Part shown: positions 11,069 to 24,500 of the stretch, one piece after another
How positions within the stretch are numbered: position 1 is the stretch's first letter
Layout of the letters: every line of letters begins with the position of its first letter
Assembly (NCBI GenBank): GCA_946699065.1
Contig: CAMPDV010000081.1
Location: forward strand, 434,001-498,000
Direction: 5' to 3'
DNA: 64,000 bases
DNA from: Loxodes magnus
Lineage: Eukaryota > Ciliophora > Karyorelictea > Loxodida > Loxodidae
The notes under the pieces: generated by a model
Told to the model about the DNA's origin: nothing
The model's input: the letters and a program-made list of their open reading frames with translations, nothing else
The model's database searches: none
Translations under genes and position numbers: made by a program

Positions 11069-12747
11069 TTTATTAAATTTTATTATTCTCAAACTATAAG
11101 AAACTCATTTTCTAGTAAACTCAGCCATCTCAGCAATCCAGGAAATATAACATCCTATTACTTATTATACAAGAGAAAACATAACTCATACTAAATTAGA
11201 ATGATAAATATTGTAGCATTGATTCAGCATGGAGTTTATAAGCAATCTTCTATTTAAATTTAAGAAGCTTATTAGAGTTGCTTTATGATATACTAATAAT
11301 CATTGATCTCACTTTTATATATAGCCATAGAAGTATCCCTAATTCCTTTATTTAAATAGCTTTATTATTTTCTTTCTATCTAATTAAATTATAAATCTCC
11401 ATCCTAAAGGTTAAGCAACCTAAATCCTATTTACTATAACTTGAAATATAAGCAAACTTCATAATATCTATGTCTACTATCAATTACTTTTATATAGCAT
11501 TAAGAATAAAAATGCATTGCTTAGATCTTATTAGCATAAATATTTGGTAGCTAATTTGATAAATTTAAAATAGTATTACCATTACTATGGTAATTCTATA
11601 GAACAACATAGAGAATGCATTAATCTGAAACTTTTCCTCTGACAAATGTTATTAGCATTAAATAGTAAATAAACTAAGAATTAGTGCATAATAATCCAAA
11701 TATAGGACTTAAAAAGTAAATTTATTATCTAATTTATACTTAAAAAATTAGCTAATTATTAACTATATTTCGAAGTTAAATAATCTATCTATGTTAGAAT
11801 TATAGCTACAAAGTCTCAATGCTTCTATATAGAATTCCAAAAATAACCTCTTAAAACTTTACTATTCATAAGAAACTTTATAAGATATCCAATCCATCAA
11901 TCCATTAGTCTTTAAATTATAATTTTTAACTAATAAAATTTATAGTTAAAATGACTGAATGCTGGCATGCATGCCAAATGAAGAAAATCATACTAGCATT
12001 TATTATTTGCCAAGGTTAAACAGGATATTTCTTAATTAACCTTTTAATGTTAATTTGAAATAGAAATGATACTATTATTGTATATCATAAGGCATTTATA
12101 AATTTAGCTAATAATATGTTTAAACCTTTCTCATTTAAAGAACTCTATGAAGCCTTCTAAAGATCCCGCTTATCAAACCTATTTTTAAAAGCAAATAGTA
12201 GCTTATTCAGAGATATATTAATCTTCTTAATCTTCTTATAAGATTAAAATTAGATGCTTAGTTAAATAAATAACATAGTTAGTCTACCATTAATAGCTAT
12301 TAAATTATAAGTACTAATATAAAAAGAAAGAGCTTGGCAATGCAGATTTGTATTATATGGTAGGACTTATAATAATTAGTTAAACATAAGCTTAAAACTA
12401 TGTCAAAAATAACCCTTAATAATATTTTTGAAGCATTCAACTTAAAAAGATAGCAAAATATTATCAAACCTAGAAATTTCATATTTTGCTCTAATTTATA
12501 AATTTCAAGCCAGCAAAATTCAAATAATTTTAAACAAATTTGCAAATTGGAAAAGGAGGAAAAAGCTCTTTATTAGTAATACATGCTCGTATAATTATAA
12601 ACAGAGGTAGCTATCTTAATATAAGAGATAGTGAGTGAAGATGTGATTAAATAGTATAAAAATTATGAAGAAAATGATGGAGATTAAATAGAGGAGTGAT
12701 TAGAATGGCTATTTAAACATGTATATATTAAACAAATAATTATAAAT
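11069..12747. other. AT-rich spacer, 1.7 kb
   Basis: No gene is supported. On the minus strand a TGA-free hydrophobic frame (about 12,545 down to 12,210) lacks an ATG at its start and is probably chance. The stretch just upstream of 12,748 is A/G-rich and may be the 5' region of the next gene. Confidence 0.45.
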
Positions 12748-14169
12748 ATGAACTTCTTACTTAATATTATGATCTAAATATTATTGATCTTCACTTTTTT
12801 TCTTCGTTCAAGAAGTGCATAGAGTGTTTATACCTGTCCTAAATGGGAATGTGTTGATATAACAAAAAACTCATAAGGTATCAGCTGTGCGGAATTATCA
12901 TATGAGTAAGGAGTTGTTGAAATGTAAAAAACCTGTAAAGAAGACTTTTAATGCGATTAGATATAAATAGGATATCAAGTGGCTTAAGATTATGCAGTAA
13001 AAACGTAAGCAGATTGAGCTCTTTAATACAGTTTTAAGTCTTACGAACTATGCAAAAATATTTTGGCAGATAACTTCGTAAATAATACTTGCATAAATAC
13101 ATTGTAGCTGAGATAAATGTGCTATGGGACTGAAAAAAGGCAATTATAGGAAGAGGATACAAGAGAAAGAAAAGTGTAATAGTGTGAGGATAGTGTTTAA
13201 GAAAAGAGATTTAATTGGAATAATTGCTCATTTCCTTCATAATGTGCATCAGGATATTGCTTTTGCACTCCAAATTCTATAGGAGGATAAGGAAGATGTG
13301 CTACTAGCAAGTTAGATTATCAAAATTTACTAAATGCATAAAATCGTGCTGCTTGTGAATAGGATGTGAGCCTATATTGTGCATATGAAGAATTACTTTC
13401 AGATGGTTATTGGAAAAACTCATCATTAGTACAAAAAGGTTGAAGAGCAGCCTTTTGAACTTCGATAATTGAAAACGACTTTTAGTGTTTTGAAAACTAT
13501 TAGGTACAGAAAGCTTTAAATACTATAAATATTACTAAAGCATTCAAGAAAATTAGGAAAGAAGATAGTATTTATGAATCAATCCGCTCAACTAGCTGTA
13601 AAAATGATAAAAAGGATGATGACGAATGTGATCGTGTTTGTATTATTGCAGTAGTTATAACAATATGTGGATTTTTTATATTGGTCTTAATAGGAATATT
13701 AGTATGGAAAATTTATAAATAAGAACCAACATGAATGAGGGTATAAATTCCAGAAAAGATCATACCAGAAACATGAGCAACAGAACCTACAGTTATTAAT
13801 GATATAGAAATGTTATAAAAAAATGAAATGAAAGCACATAAAGATAGCCAAGTTTAATAAGAGGAGAATGATTTTAATGAACCTCAATTTAACTAATAAA
13901 AATAATAGTAATGAAATAAAGATAAAAAGGGAAATTTAATAGGTCATATACAATAAGTAGTAAACCAGTACTAAATCGAAATTGATATATAGAATCAATT
14001 TCAAGATTAAGATGAAAGCACTATAGAAATAATTAAACTCAAAAATTCTAATTTAAATAATACACATGAATCAAAGATACCAGTTAATTAAGAAAGCATC
14101 ATCTAAGTATGCGAAATATAGGATATAGATTTATAGCTTTTCGAGGAGATTGATAGGTTATATATGTGA
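12748..14169 (+). CDS. Cys-rich type I membrane protein, unknown function
   Basis: The 473-aa product is one exon from ATG 12748 to TGA 14167-14169. Residues 1-28 look like a signal peptide (Leu/Ile/Phe core then R-S-R-S-A). The ectodomain, about residues 29-290, has roughly 20 cysteines in spaced groups (for example Y-C-F-C-T-P and C-S-F-P-S-Q-C), suggesting a disulfide-bonded extracellular domain. One transmembrane segment spans about residues 297-320, followed by K-I-Y-K and a Gln/Asn/Glu-rich cytoplasmic tail of about 150 residues. The tail holds three TGA codons read as Trp; coding character continues past them, so they are not stops. A cell-surface receptor or adhesion protein is a plausible guess, but no family is recognised. 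Confidence 0.85.
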
Positions 14170-16237
14170 AAGGGAAAGAAAGATTTGATTTTACTTTTTG
14201 AGATTCTTAATTATTAAATAAATCAGCCTATTAATATACTCATATACAACAATTCAACTAAAGTATATGCAAGGCTTCAAATATTATTTATTGCATTTAA
14301 AGAAGCATTCAAGTTTATAAGTTGCTATTTAACATATTTAAATATACTTAGGGTTGAGAAAATAAAAATCAGATAAATAATGATAATTATTTATTTTTTT
14401 AAAAGGATTTGAACGAAAATGTTCCTAGTATCCCAATTTGAATAATTGGTTTTCAGCAGAAAGAATCTTTTTACTATTTTATAAAGTTAATAACTATTTG
14501 CATAACTTAATATTCTAATAATTAAAATCTTAGGTAAATATTTTTAGCTAACTTTTAAATTATCTGTTTTCTACTCACCTTATCTTCTTATAGTTTTGAA
14601 CTTATTTTAATCTTTTTCTTAGCTTAAATTACTTATCTCTCTCCTACTTTATCTAAAGTGATGGCATTTTCCCTTTTAAAATAATTGTTAGACTAAGTTA
14701 CTAATCTTTTGAAAAAGACAGATAATGTATATTTCCAGTCTCATTATAAAATTTTATTTATCTTTAACTTTAATTTACCAATAATTTAAAAGAAAGTAGA
14801 TATTACCTAAAGAGATTATTCTGCTAAGCTAGATTTAATTCTGCAATTAAGAATTTTAGATCATAGTGCAGTGTAATATCTTCTTAATAATTTAAAGCTC
14901 TAGATTATAGTTTAACTCTAATAACCTTGCTGTTTAAGTTCTAGTATAAGGATTGCTTAAAGATTTATTCCAATAAATTTTAACCTTCAGAAGTAATAAA
15001 TAAATAAGATGGACCAAATTGAATGGAGATAACAAGCAGTAATTTATTTGAGTATACTATGCAGCTTCTTCAAGATATCAATTAAATTTGTACTGTATTA
15101 AGATTCAATAATAAAAACTTAATTTTGTATGATGTGAATTATTAAAAAACAGATCTAAATATTTAGAAAAAGATTTCACTATATTCAATAATATAACTAT
15201 AATTAATTCTTTTGTAAGTAAATTCTAACAAATTTCTATTTTATCTTACTTTAAACTGCTTTATTATTTAGAAGCAAATTGTAACAATTGTTGGCACTTT
15301 AATTAGTTGAATTAAATTTTTAGTATGATTACATAGAAAAAGATATATTAAATTAGATTATTTTTATCAATAAAGAAGATAAGCAAGTTTTATTTTTCTG
15401 GTTTTTCAGCCAGATCCTTCTTTATTTCTCACTTTATCTTTGTTGTGATGATTAAAGACTTTATCCATCTTGCTAAATATTGTTCTCTTCCTTTTTTTAA
15501 TCCTCTTATCTTTTTCATGAAGTAGCATTTTAAAAGAAATTTAGTAGAATTGCAGTATCAGCAACTCTTTGATTTTTTAATTGAATTGTTTTTGTAAGAA
15601 TAATATTTTAATTGTTTAGTTATTCAGATATCTACCTATCACTATTTAAGTAGTTACGATATCAATCTTAATACTTTAGTTTGAAGTGAAAAATTTTATA
15701 TTAGACTGCACTATAACTAATTACACAATTATTCTTTTTAAGGTTAATTTTAGTAATTTTTTCCTTAGTATGCTTCTTATAAAATCTACTTCTCAATATA
15801 CTTCATAAACTCTCTAAACCATTATAAAATATTATTCATTTGCTACCCTAATTGCTTAAGTTATTTTCCATTTTTACATTTCTTCTAAGTGACTTAATTT
15901 CTTTTTCTATTATTGATTATCATATAAAAGCCTTGCAATTTTACTTATATGAAAGATAATTATGATAACTTTTTATTTTATGCTTCCTCATTTTAGTTCA
16001 ACTTCTAGCTAAAGTAAAACTAGTAATAAGCACTTCTAAATATATAACAAATAATCCTAACAATATACATAATAACATAATATAATAGATATTACCTAGT
16101 AATATACATTCTTTATTTTTAAGCATTTAAAATAGAAAAATAAATACCTAAAACGTTTTAAAGGATGCTTATGATAAAGCATATGGCATATAGTCAATTA
16201 AAATGTAATTGCATATATGCTATTAAACTTATTATGA
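14170..16237. other. AT-rich spacer, 2.1 kb
   Basis: This is T- and A-rich DNA with scattered short frames and no domain. A GGATTTGAAC string near 14,402 resembles a reversed tRNA T-arm, but the flanks do not fold as a tRNA. I see no feature I can support. Confidence 0.45.
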
Positions 16238-17347
16238 ATGAGCTATTTATTTTAATTTATGTACTATAAGCTAGTTAAGCTTACTCTTAATAAAAGAATT
16301 ATATAGTAAGGCGCTTTTATATATGTTCATTTTCCAGATAATTTTTCTTATTTGTTTCAATAATAAATATATAGGAATTATGGTATTAGAAAGGACTTAG
16401 AAATGTATTAAATTCATATAGTAGGTATATTAAAACTTCAAAGTAAGCTTTATATTGATGATGACTCATTGCTATAGTTTAATCTTTTATAATAAGTCTG
16501 CTATTCCTATTTATAAATGCTTTCAGAATATATTTAAGTAAAGTCCTTCCAAGCTTATTTATTGGAAGTTAGCTATACACTAAGAATGGTATTTTTCAAT
16601 ATATCTTCATTAGTTTTTGAAAGCAAAAGCTTTAAATATCTATCTGATATCAATCTCATCTCTTTGATTGTTCTTATAGTCTAACAGTTGCAATCATCCA
16701 ATAATTTCTTAATGTGATACCAGGATTTTTAATAGATGCTAATCTAAATTAATTTCTATGTCTATTTTCTAATCTTAATATACCATTTTAGTTCTAATCT
16801 AGAGCAACCTTAGAAATTATCTTTATAGCGAGAAATATTTAACCATGCTGGCTTATTAACGTAATAAATATAAACTAGCTAGATATTTTGCGTCTGGTTA
16901 TATTTAACTGAAACAGAACTACTCAACAAGTTTCTATTTTCTATTTAATAGCAGTCTATCATTAACTAAAGCCATCAATAGTGAAAACTGAATGTCAGCA
17001 TTTAATAAATAAAATAAGTGACTTAGCAAATAAATAATGAAGGAGCTTACAGTTATGTAAATCTCTCAAAGTAGTTTCATTAACTAATAAAGTTAAAAGG
17101 GTTTTTCAAGTAGATAATAGCTCTTTAAGCACGTAAATACAAGTTAAACTTGTAAAAGAGCTGCTTTATGCTGCTTTTTATATGCTCTCTGGACTTTAAT
17201 GAAGGTGTAGTAAGTGTTTCTTAAATGGTAGAGAGAAATATGTTAAATGTTGATTGTCTATTAACATGGAAGGAGTTAAATTCGTAATCAATCTTAAAGA
17301 AGAAATTTTCCTGTCTAAGGATTCTAAAGGGGTATAAAAAAGCTTGA
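16238..17347 (+). CDS. hypothetical 369-aa helical protein
   Basis: The frame is open from ATG 16238 to TGA 17345-17347 with two internal TGA codons in 369; the competing frames have three or more times as many. The translation is Leu/Gln/Ile-rich with helix-like blocks spaced in the manner of an armadillo or HEAT solenoid, but no repeat consensus can be matched by eye. It lies 90 nt upstream of, and co-directional with, the PH-papain gene. Another plus-strand frame across 17,000-17,430 also reads plausibly, with a W-R-C-S-K-C stretch that mimics a RanBP2 finger. An intron could therefore change the C-terminus. The function is unknown. Confidence 0.45.
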
Positions 17348-17437
17348 TAGGTTTTAAATACATCACTTTATAGTCTCTAAGTAAATTTGGCTTAAAGCTT
17401 GACAATTACAACTGTCTCTATTGTTTAAATCATAAAA

Positions 17438-18781
17438 ATGGAAGAGAACCAAGAAGATATTTTTGATTCTGGTGCAGAGGAAGATGAACCTGAAATTTAG
17501 GAAAGCGAAGAAGAGTAAAAGTTTATGTTGAAGAGGTCCGAACAAGCGTCTGTTTTTGATATGATACAACTCGATCCTTCCTTTAACTAAGAATTTGAAA
17601 TAAATGAAGAAAATCTTTAGCAGTAATTTTAATTAGAAGAGGCTCCTTAAGAAGAGGAAGAAGAAGATGAGAAAGAATAAGAAATATCAAGAACTGAATA
17701 AAAAAATTTGCTTCTATCAAATGAAAAACTTTACCTAGAAAATGAGTTTGCTAGAAGATAAAAAGCAAAAACTGAAATAAAAGTCAAAGAGGGACCTCTT
17801 CCTCCTATGAGAGAGGCAAAATTTGTTCCTTTTGAGAAGATGGAAAAATCATAAATTAAATCTCTTCCTGAAATGAATGGAACTATTTAAAGATTAGCTT
17901 AGAGCAAATTACTAGGATATCTTGATAGATGATTAACTTTGAAAAATAAAGTATTAAGATATTATAGGAATAAAAGCGACTAGAAGGCAGCAGGAGTAAT
18001 TAACTTTGATTTCATATCAGTTTAAATTTATATCATAGGGTACTAGCATCCTACTGAATTTGTTATTAAGCCAATTGGAGCTAACAGAGTATTTTAGTTC
18101 AAATGTAAAAATACGCAGGAGTTAGATGAGTGAATGATTGGTATTTATCATAATTGAAAGGCATCAAAAGGATTTAAGGAAGAATTAACTTAAGTAGTTA
18201 AATAAAGCGAGTTTTGGAAGTTTGATAGAATTACACATGAATAGTTCAAAGAAGAAGTTGAAAGTGGAGATATCCTTTTATTTAGAGGCAATAATACAGG
18301 AGCTAAATTAATGAGAGTTGCCATAAATAGTTAATATGATCATGTAGCTCTGCTATTGAAGGATGCAAAAGATAAAGTATTTTTATTTGAAGCTACTGGT
18401 TAGAATGGAGTAGATTTACTAAGTTGGGATTATTTTTTTCATAGAAATTGGCATTAGCTTTATTAATATCTAGCTTATAGAAAATTGAATGTCACTAGAA
18501 ATAAAAATTTCCATGATACAGTCCAATCTTTTGTTCATGTTGTTTGAGGCTAAAAATACAAACTTACTGCAAGTAAAATTTTTAGACGTCATTCTAGTGA
18601 TTAGAAGGATGAAGGATTCTTTTGCTCAGAATTAGTAGCTAGTTTGTACAAAAAAATAGGATTACTTCCAGAAAATATTTCAGCTTGCTAATATTGGCCA
18701 GGACGATTTTCTTCAAGCAAGAAATTAAATCTAAAAAATGGAGCTTCACTAGGTGCTGAAATGATTATCCAGTTTGACTGA
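17438..18781 (+). CDS. PH domain fused to a permuted papain-like (YiiX/YaeF-type) hydrolase
   Basis: The 447-aa single-exon product runs from ATG 17438 to TGA 18779-18781. Residues 1-130 are acidic and disordered. A PH domain follows at about 160-265 (G-Y-L-D-R-W-L-T-L-K-N opening, with E-L-D-E-W-M-I-G-I-Y as the closing helix). It would bind phosphoinositides or a protein partner. The C-terminal half has the order of permuted NlpC/P60-like amidases: G-D-I-L-L-F-R, then Y-D-H-V-A-L-L-L (His302), then F-F-C-S-E-L-V-A (Cys396), the expected catalytic His and Cys. An amidase, peptidase or acyl-transfer reaction on lipid-linked or peptide substrates at a membrane is inferred. Trp residues in both domains are partly TGA. 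The domain call is good; the substrate is unknown. Confidence 0.85.
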
Positions 18782-20096
18782 AATTATTTTATCTTTAAAT
18801 TTTTTTTTAATGTAAGTTTACTCTTCTAACATCTGAGAGAAGCACTAGCTAAAGCCTTTCCAATTGCATTGAAATGATCCTTCTTTACATGTTAACTAAA
18901 TCTTTATTATTGTATCAAAGACTCCTTACTTAATCAGCTATTTTTAAGTTATAACTAACTTGTCTCTTATAAATGCTTATTCTTTATTTATGTATTGCTT
19001 AATTAAATTGATTTTGTAAAGTTCCACTAGTATTTCTTTAGGTGTATCATTAAAAAGTAAGAAAAAGAATAGAAGTCATAATTGATGATTGATCTAGGAT
19101 GGACTAATCATTATAAAGAGACTATAAAATAGTAGAATAAAGCACTACTATGCTTAGTTAGCAATAAGCTTCCAGTTGATGATACATTTTGAATAGTTTA
19201 GCATAGCTTTTATAGTTTTTATTCTAAGCCATATAACATTTTACAGAGTTGCATTGTTATAAACTAAAGGGTAAATTAAAATAAAACTGGAATATAAAGA
19301 AAACAGGTTTGTACTAAAAAGCTATTAGTAAGTGTAAAAGATATCTAATTTAATAATTTAAAAGATACCACTATTATGACACTAGATGGTATAATTATAA
19401 TAGTAGTACGCTATTAAATAGCTATTTTCAAGCTTAATATTGTATCTATTATCAAGTATTTAAGATGGTATAATAGTAAGTACGCAATAAATTAAAAAGG
19501 ATAACAAGTAGATAGAGCTAGCAAGTAGATACTTAAAAAGAGGCAGAGTGAATATCTATTAAGTCCTTCGACTCATAACAAAACAGTTCTACTCTAAAAT
19601 TGAAGATATAAGCTCCATAAAAGAGTGAATAACAAAGCTACAGATAAAATTAAAAAAGTGCTAAAGAGATACTAATTAAAAGTATTATAGCTAAAGTAAA
19701 TTTAGTCTATTGTGTTGCTAAATATGTAAAGATAAAACTTAATCTAAATAGTATTTCTATAAATATACAATCTGTCCAATCTTTATACTTAAGCTAATAT
19801 ATTTATAGCAAGATAACTTGCTAAGAGTTATAGTTATATATAAATGAGTACATTACTCAATAGCCCTGCTTTCGTGTAAGCTAAACAGAAGTTTGAGTTA
19901 AAAAAGTTAAGCAGATTAAATAAGTGTAATTTAAGAGGTAAGTGACTACTAAAGGAATAGAAGTATATGTATAGAAGCTATTACAATAAGTGAGAAATAA
20001 ATGGTTTTTTATTAACTTAATTGATAAATCAGAGAGTTAAAGTTGTAGTTATGAAGTAGTTAGCTTAAATTGTAAAAGTAGTTATTTATATAAAAT
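18782..20096. other. AT-rich spacer, 1.3 kb
   Basis: Mostly AT-rich DNA without a defensible gene. A frame from ATG 19844 reads about 97 residues to a TGA at 20135, but it overlaps the PTEN start and contains two internal TGA. It could be PTEN 5' UTR. Confidence 0.45.
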
Positions 20097-21467
20097 ATGG
20101 GAATTTGCTAGCAAAATCGAGAACAAGAAGAACTTGAATGAAATGATCCTTAATCGATAGCTAAAAGATTAGCATTCTATAAATTTTTACTAGAAAAGAT
20201 CTAGAATGAAAAAATTTAAACTACTGATGATTTTTCTGAGACAGTTGTACAAAATATAATGTAAAAATCGGAAAATGCTAAAGTGAAGAAGTCACCAATA
20301 ATTAAGAAATTAGTGTCTAGAAAAAAAATAAGATACTAAGATGAGCACTATAATCTGGATTTAGCTTATATCACTAAGTAAGTTATAGCAATGGGATTTC
20401 CTTCAACTAAAATAGAATCCTTTTATAGAAATTCTCGAGCCGAAGCTAGAGCTTTATTAAGGTAATATCATGGAAAAAACTACAAAGTCTATAATCTATG
20501 TGCTGAAAAAAAATGGCATTATGACACTGTTGATTTTGATCCTGATATCCAAACTGCTAAATTTCCTTTTAAAGACCACTGTCCTTGCGATATCCTTATG
20601 ATGCTAGAGTTTTGTATAGATGCTATTCTTTTTTTAAATCTATCAGATAATGAAAAATCTGAAAGAGGTAAAGCAATAGCCGTTCACTGTAAAGCTGGGA
20701 AAGGAAGAACAGGAGTAATGATATGCGCATACTTAATTTTCTGTGGAGCTTGCAAAAGTGCAGAGGAAGCTTTTGATTTTTATGGAGAAAGAAGAAGTAG
20801 AAATAAAAAAGGAATAACAATCCCTTCCCAAAAGAGATTTGTCAATTACTTTAGCATTTTTCTTAAGCAAGAATATAAATAACCACCATATCCTGAAAAG
20901 GTAATCAGCTTAGTACGAGAACCCTATATTTATTGGAGCTATATTTAAAAACTTAATTTGAAGGGAGTAATAAAAAGTATTGATATCGGTCCAATTAAGC
21001 AGCAGTGAATCGAAACTCCATAAATAAAAATTCTAAACATCAACGAAGATGTTTTGTATGATTCCAATAGCAGCTCCAAAAAGTTTTAGTCTCAGGATTA
21101 TAAAATAGAGGGTTGCCAGAGTTCCTTTAATATAGGAATGTATTTGAATATGGTTAATTGCAATATTATTGTTCCTTCTATTTTTTGCATCTATTGAGTA
21201 TCGGATAAATATACTTTCAAAATATGACTTCACTAATATTTTATGCATGAAGAATATTCTGTGGGTGCTGACTAGCAAGAATAGCCAACTAAGATTATAA
21301 TTTTTCAGCGTAGTTCTTTTTAATGCGAGTAAGATACTAGAATAGGAAAGCATGTGGCACTAGAATCAGGAAAAGACGAACTAGACAAGTTTGCAAATAT
21401 TGCATCAAACACAAATCTAGTAGATCCTCAATTTAGCGTAATATGCAGAGTTTTAGAGCTGGCTTAG
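20097..21467 (+). CDS. PTEN: PTEN-family phosphatidylinositol 3-phosphatase
   Basis: PTEN removes the 3-phosphate from PIP3 and opposes PI3-kinase signalling at the plasma membrane. The phosphatase domain starts after an about 90-residue N-terminus, with L-D-L-A-Y-I-T at its opening. Its P-loop is H-C-K-A-G-K-G-R-T-G with the catalytic Cys at residue 198, and basic residues in the loop are kept as in true PTEN. A C2 domain follows and closes with D-E-L-D-K-F-A-N and F-S-V-I-C-R-V. The single exon starts at ATG 20097. No TGA occurs in any plus-strand frame from the end of the C2 domain to 21,743. I therefore place the end at TAG 21465-21467 (456 aa), with TAA two codons later. The family is certain; the stop is inferred. 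If only TGA could stop, this CDS would run at least 270 nt antisense into the RAP gene. Confidence 0.88.
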
Positions 21468-21517
21468 ACTTAACATTATGTTTAAATTAATTAAAAGTTT
21501 ATTTAAAGTTATCGTTA

Positions 21518-24500
21518 TTATTCCTTCTTCAAAATATCGTATTTCTAAACTATGTTCTTAATCACATACTTATTTTTCTCATCCTATCGCATGCTTCTTC
21601 ACTTGCTTCTATCTATTACAACAATGTTAATTCCTTTTTCCTTCATCTATTTTATAATTACAAATCACATCCAAATATAATTCTAATTATTTCCAACTTC
21701 GTATATCATTTCGTCTGTAAAATAGATTATCGCTAAATTAGCTTGATGGAAGTAAATATCAACAGGTCATGTCAATTATTCCAAAATGAAGTTTTCTGTA
21801 GCTTGCTAGTTAGAATCCTAACCTTTATAAATGCTCTATATCACAAACTGTCTGAAGTCAGTAATTTCTGGATTTTGTTCTCTTTATTTAGATAGAGATT
21901 CTAGAGCTGCTCTTATCTAAACAGGCTTATAATTAGCATCCATTTTATTCAATATTGCATTCTCCTTTAAAAGGTTCAAATAATCCTTTTGATTTTCCTT
22001 TTAAACCCTTAATGGCTAATTGGCACTTTGGAAATTTGAAATTAGATATCTGCAGCTTAATGGGAAAGTATGAAGGAAGGGAGCGAATGATTATAATCCA
22101 GTTTCATTCTTTGTCTCTTCTTAAATATCAAAATCAACTTAGAAAATGCTTGGAGGCTCATAGCAATTTTTATGAAAGATGGAAATGAAGCATCAGTCAA
22201 TGAGAGATTGCTACTTAATTGATTTGGTATCTGACAGTACGTTTATATACTTCTAGATTATCTTTATTATCTTTTCTGTTGGACCTGACAATGATAACAA
22301 GTTTAGAATCTTTTCAAAGCAAATCTCAAGCTAACTATCCTTTAGGTTTAGAGAGAAGTTAAGGAATTTCTCTATCAGATCAAAGTTAATAATACGTTCT
22401 TAAAACATCGCGTCTAGGATTAAGCTTGTTTCAAAACTGATTTTTAAATCGTTTGCATTTAGATTTTTCAAAAAATTTTGTCCAAAGGCTGAGGAGCTTT
22501 GACTGATCATAAATGCAATCTCGTTTTACGAAGCGTTTTTAGGATTGAACATTTCCATTTCTAGCTTCTTAATGATGAATTGTAATGATTAGTTTAAGTT
22601 TTTCTAACCTCTTAGCAAGTGAGCTAAATATACCTTGTCCTATTTATTCAACTTATCAGCGAAGGATACCAATAAGTTTGAAAATCCTGATAATTCAAAA
22701 TAAATGTCTGGGTTCTTTTCTTTAAAATTGAATAGACAATGAATTAACTGCGATATCAGTTAAATACTTGGTCAGTTATCTTAGTAAAAATTCAAATAAT
22801 TCAGATTATCCAAGCTTGCCTGGAGTAAGATTGGATCATTAAGCGCAATCTAGTCTAGCATTATCAAGTTTTTGTAAAGAACTTCACTATGATATAATTT
22901 AAGATACTAAGGCAAGTTCTTTCTGAGCTAATCAGGATCTAAGGAGATAAAATGCTAGCAGTTGTATAAAGTTGGTAATAAGAAGACAATCTCCTCAGTC
23001 TTAAGATTCTAAGCTAACTTTTTAACTATTTTTACTAGTTGTTCTTTAAAATTTAGAAGTTCTAGGTTCTATTACTAGCTCTTATTACTACTTAAGTGGT
23101 AGTTTAAGACTTCACTCAAGTTATAGCAAATTTCTAAGTTAATTGACTCCTTAAAATTAGAACGCTACATGAGTTTTTCTATATTTTGAAGGGTAGAACC
23201 TAGCTTTTTGAACTTACTAAGTATTTGACAAAGAATAAGTGGATCAATGTGTTTTAAGTGGATGGAATTTAGGAGTACTTGGAACTGCTCTAAATTATTC
23301 GAGCCATAATCAAACAAATAGGAATCTGGCAGTGATGAAAGTAAGAAGTTAGCTAGACTTCTTGAAATATTAGGATCGGAAGAGTTTGGAGTTTGAAGGG
23401 AACTAAGTTGAAATGCCAGATTCATAGCTGTCATGGAAATATCAGAGGATGGATAAAATCTTTTGGATTCTCTCATGTAACTGTAAATGCATCTTTAAGT
23501 TCATTCAAGTGAATAGAACTCAAGCAATTGAATGCAAGCATCTATCAAAAGTTCGCTTTCAGGAGTATTTCTAGATAATTTTAGGCTTTTAAGTTGTTAA
23601 TTATGCTGGATTTCAAATTTAAAAGCGCCTAAATTTTAGAAGCATAACGCTGGCATGATTTTGATAGTATTTAATAAATTACCGTCTTTTAGGGTCTTTT
23701 TGTGTATTTCTTGCAAAGGAATTGATTTCCCTGCAAAGAACTCCTAAAATCCGTATTTGTACAGCATATTAAAAATATCTATTTAGAAATCAAGCTTCAA
23801 ACGCTAAAAGTTACTATGGTCGATTAAATCTTGGGTTACTTTTCTAGAAAGCTGTCCACTCTCACAGAGGTATTTAAACACATTTATCGAGGTTTAGAGA
23901 TCCATAATTCGCAATTTTGAATTTAACTCCAATTGAGTAACTTTTGTGACAACAAAGTCTAAGTTTTCTATAATTTTATATGGAATAGGAAAGATCTTTT
24001 TTAGGTATAGGCAGTTTAAGAGTTTAAGGAGTTCTTACTTGGTATAAACTTATTCTTAAGGGTTTGGTAGAATCTTTTCAAGAAGAGAAAGAGTAGCTTA
24101 ATTACTTTCTTAAGGCAAGGCTAGAACTAATTATAGTAACTGCTAATGGTTATACTCTTAAGATGGATTAGTCTCGATATGCTTCTTAATTCTGTCTTAA
24201 AGCTAATCCTTCATATCGCTGATTTCTTAAATATAGTCATAGTCACACTTCTATATTATCTAGAAAATACTAGCTAGTTATTATGGTAATATTTCCTTAG
24301 TAGATAGTATACTTTTTAGGCAAATCTATAGGGGAAATGGAGGAACGAAAGTTTTTAATTCAAAAGAATTTTGGAAGTATTTGTGTATGTTATGAACAAA
24401 GCTCAGCGCTTCATAACTTTGTTAGGGTGTAAAGGAATCTACGTTTTGAAAGATCCTTTGAACAAATTAATCTGTTCTTTATTAATCAGTTGAAATAAGA

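Noticed and set aside
14395-14475. Minus-strand tRNA suggested by a GGATTTGAAC-like T-arm
   Set aside because: No matching T-stem, acceptor stem or D-arm can be built from the flanking bases.
17160-17220. RanBP2-type zinc finger (W-R-C-S-K-C) in an alternative plus-strand frame
   Set aside because: The last Cys of the finger is missing, and that frame carries many TGA upstream; the 16238 frame has far fewer.
21033-21353. 106-codon minus-strand frame inside PTEN
   Set aside because: It is an antisense shadow of the PTEN C2-domain coding strand.
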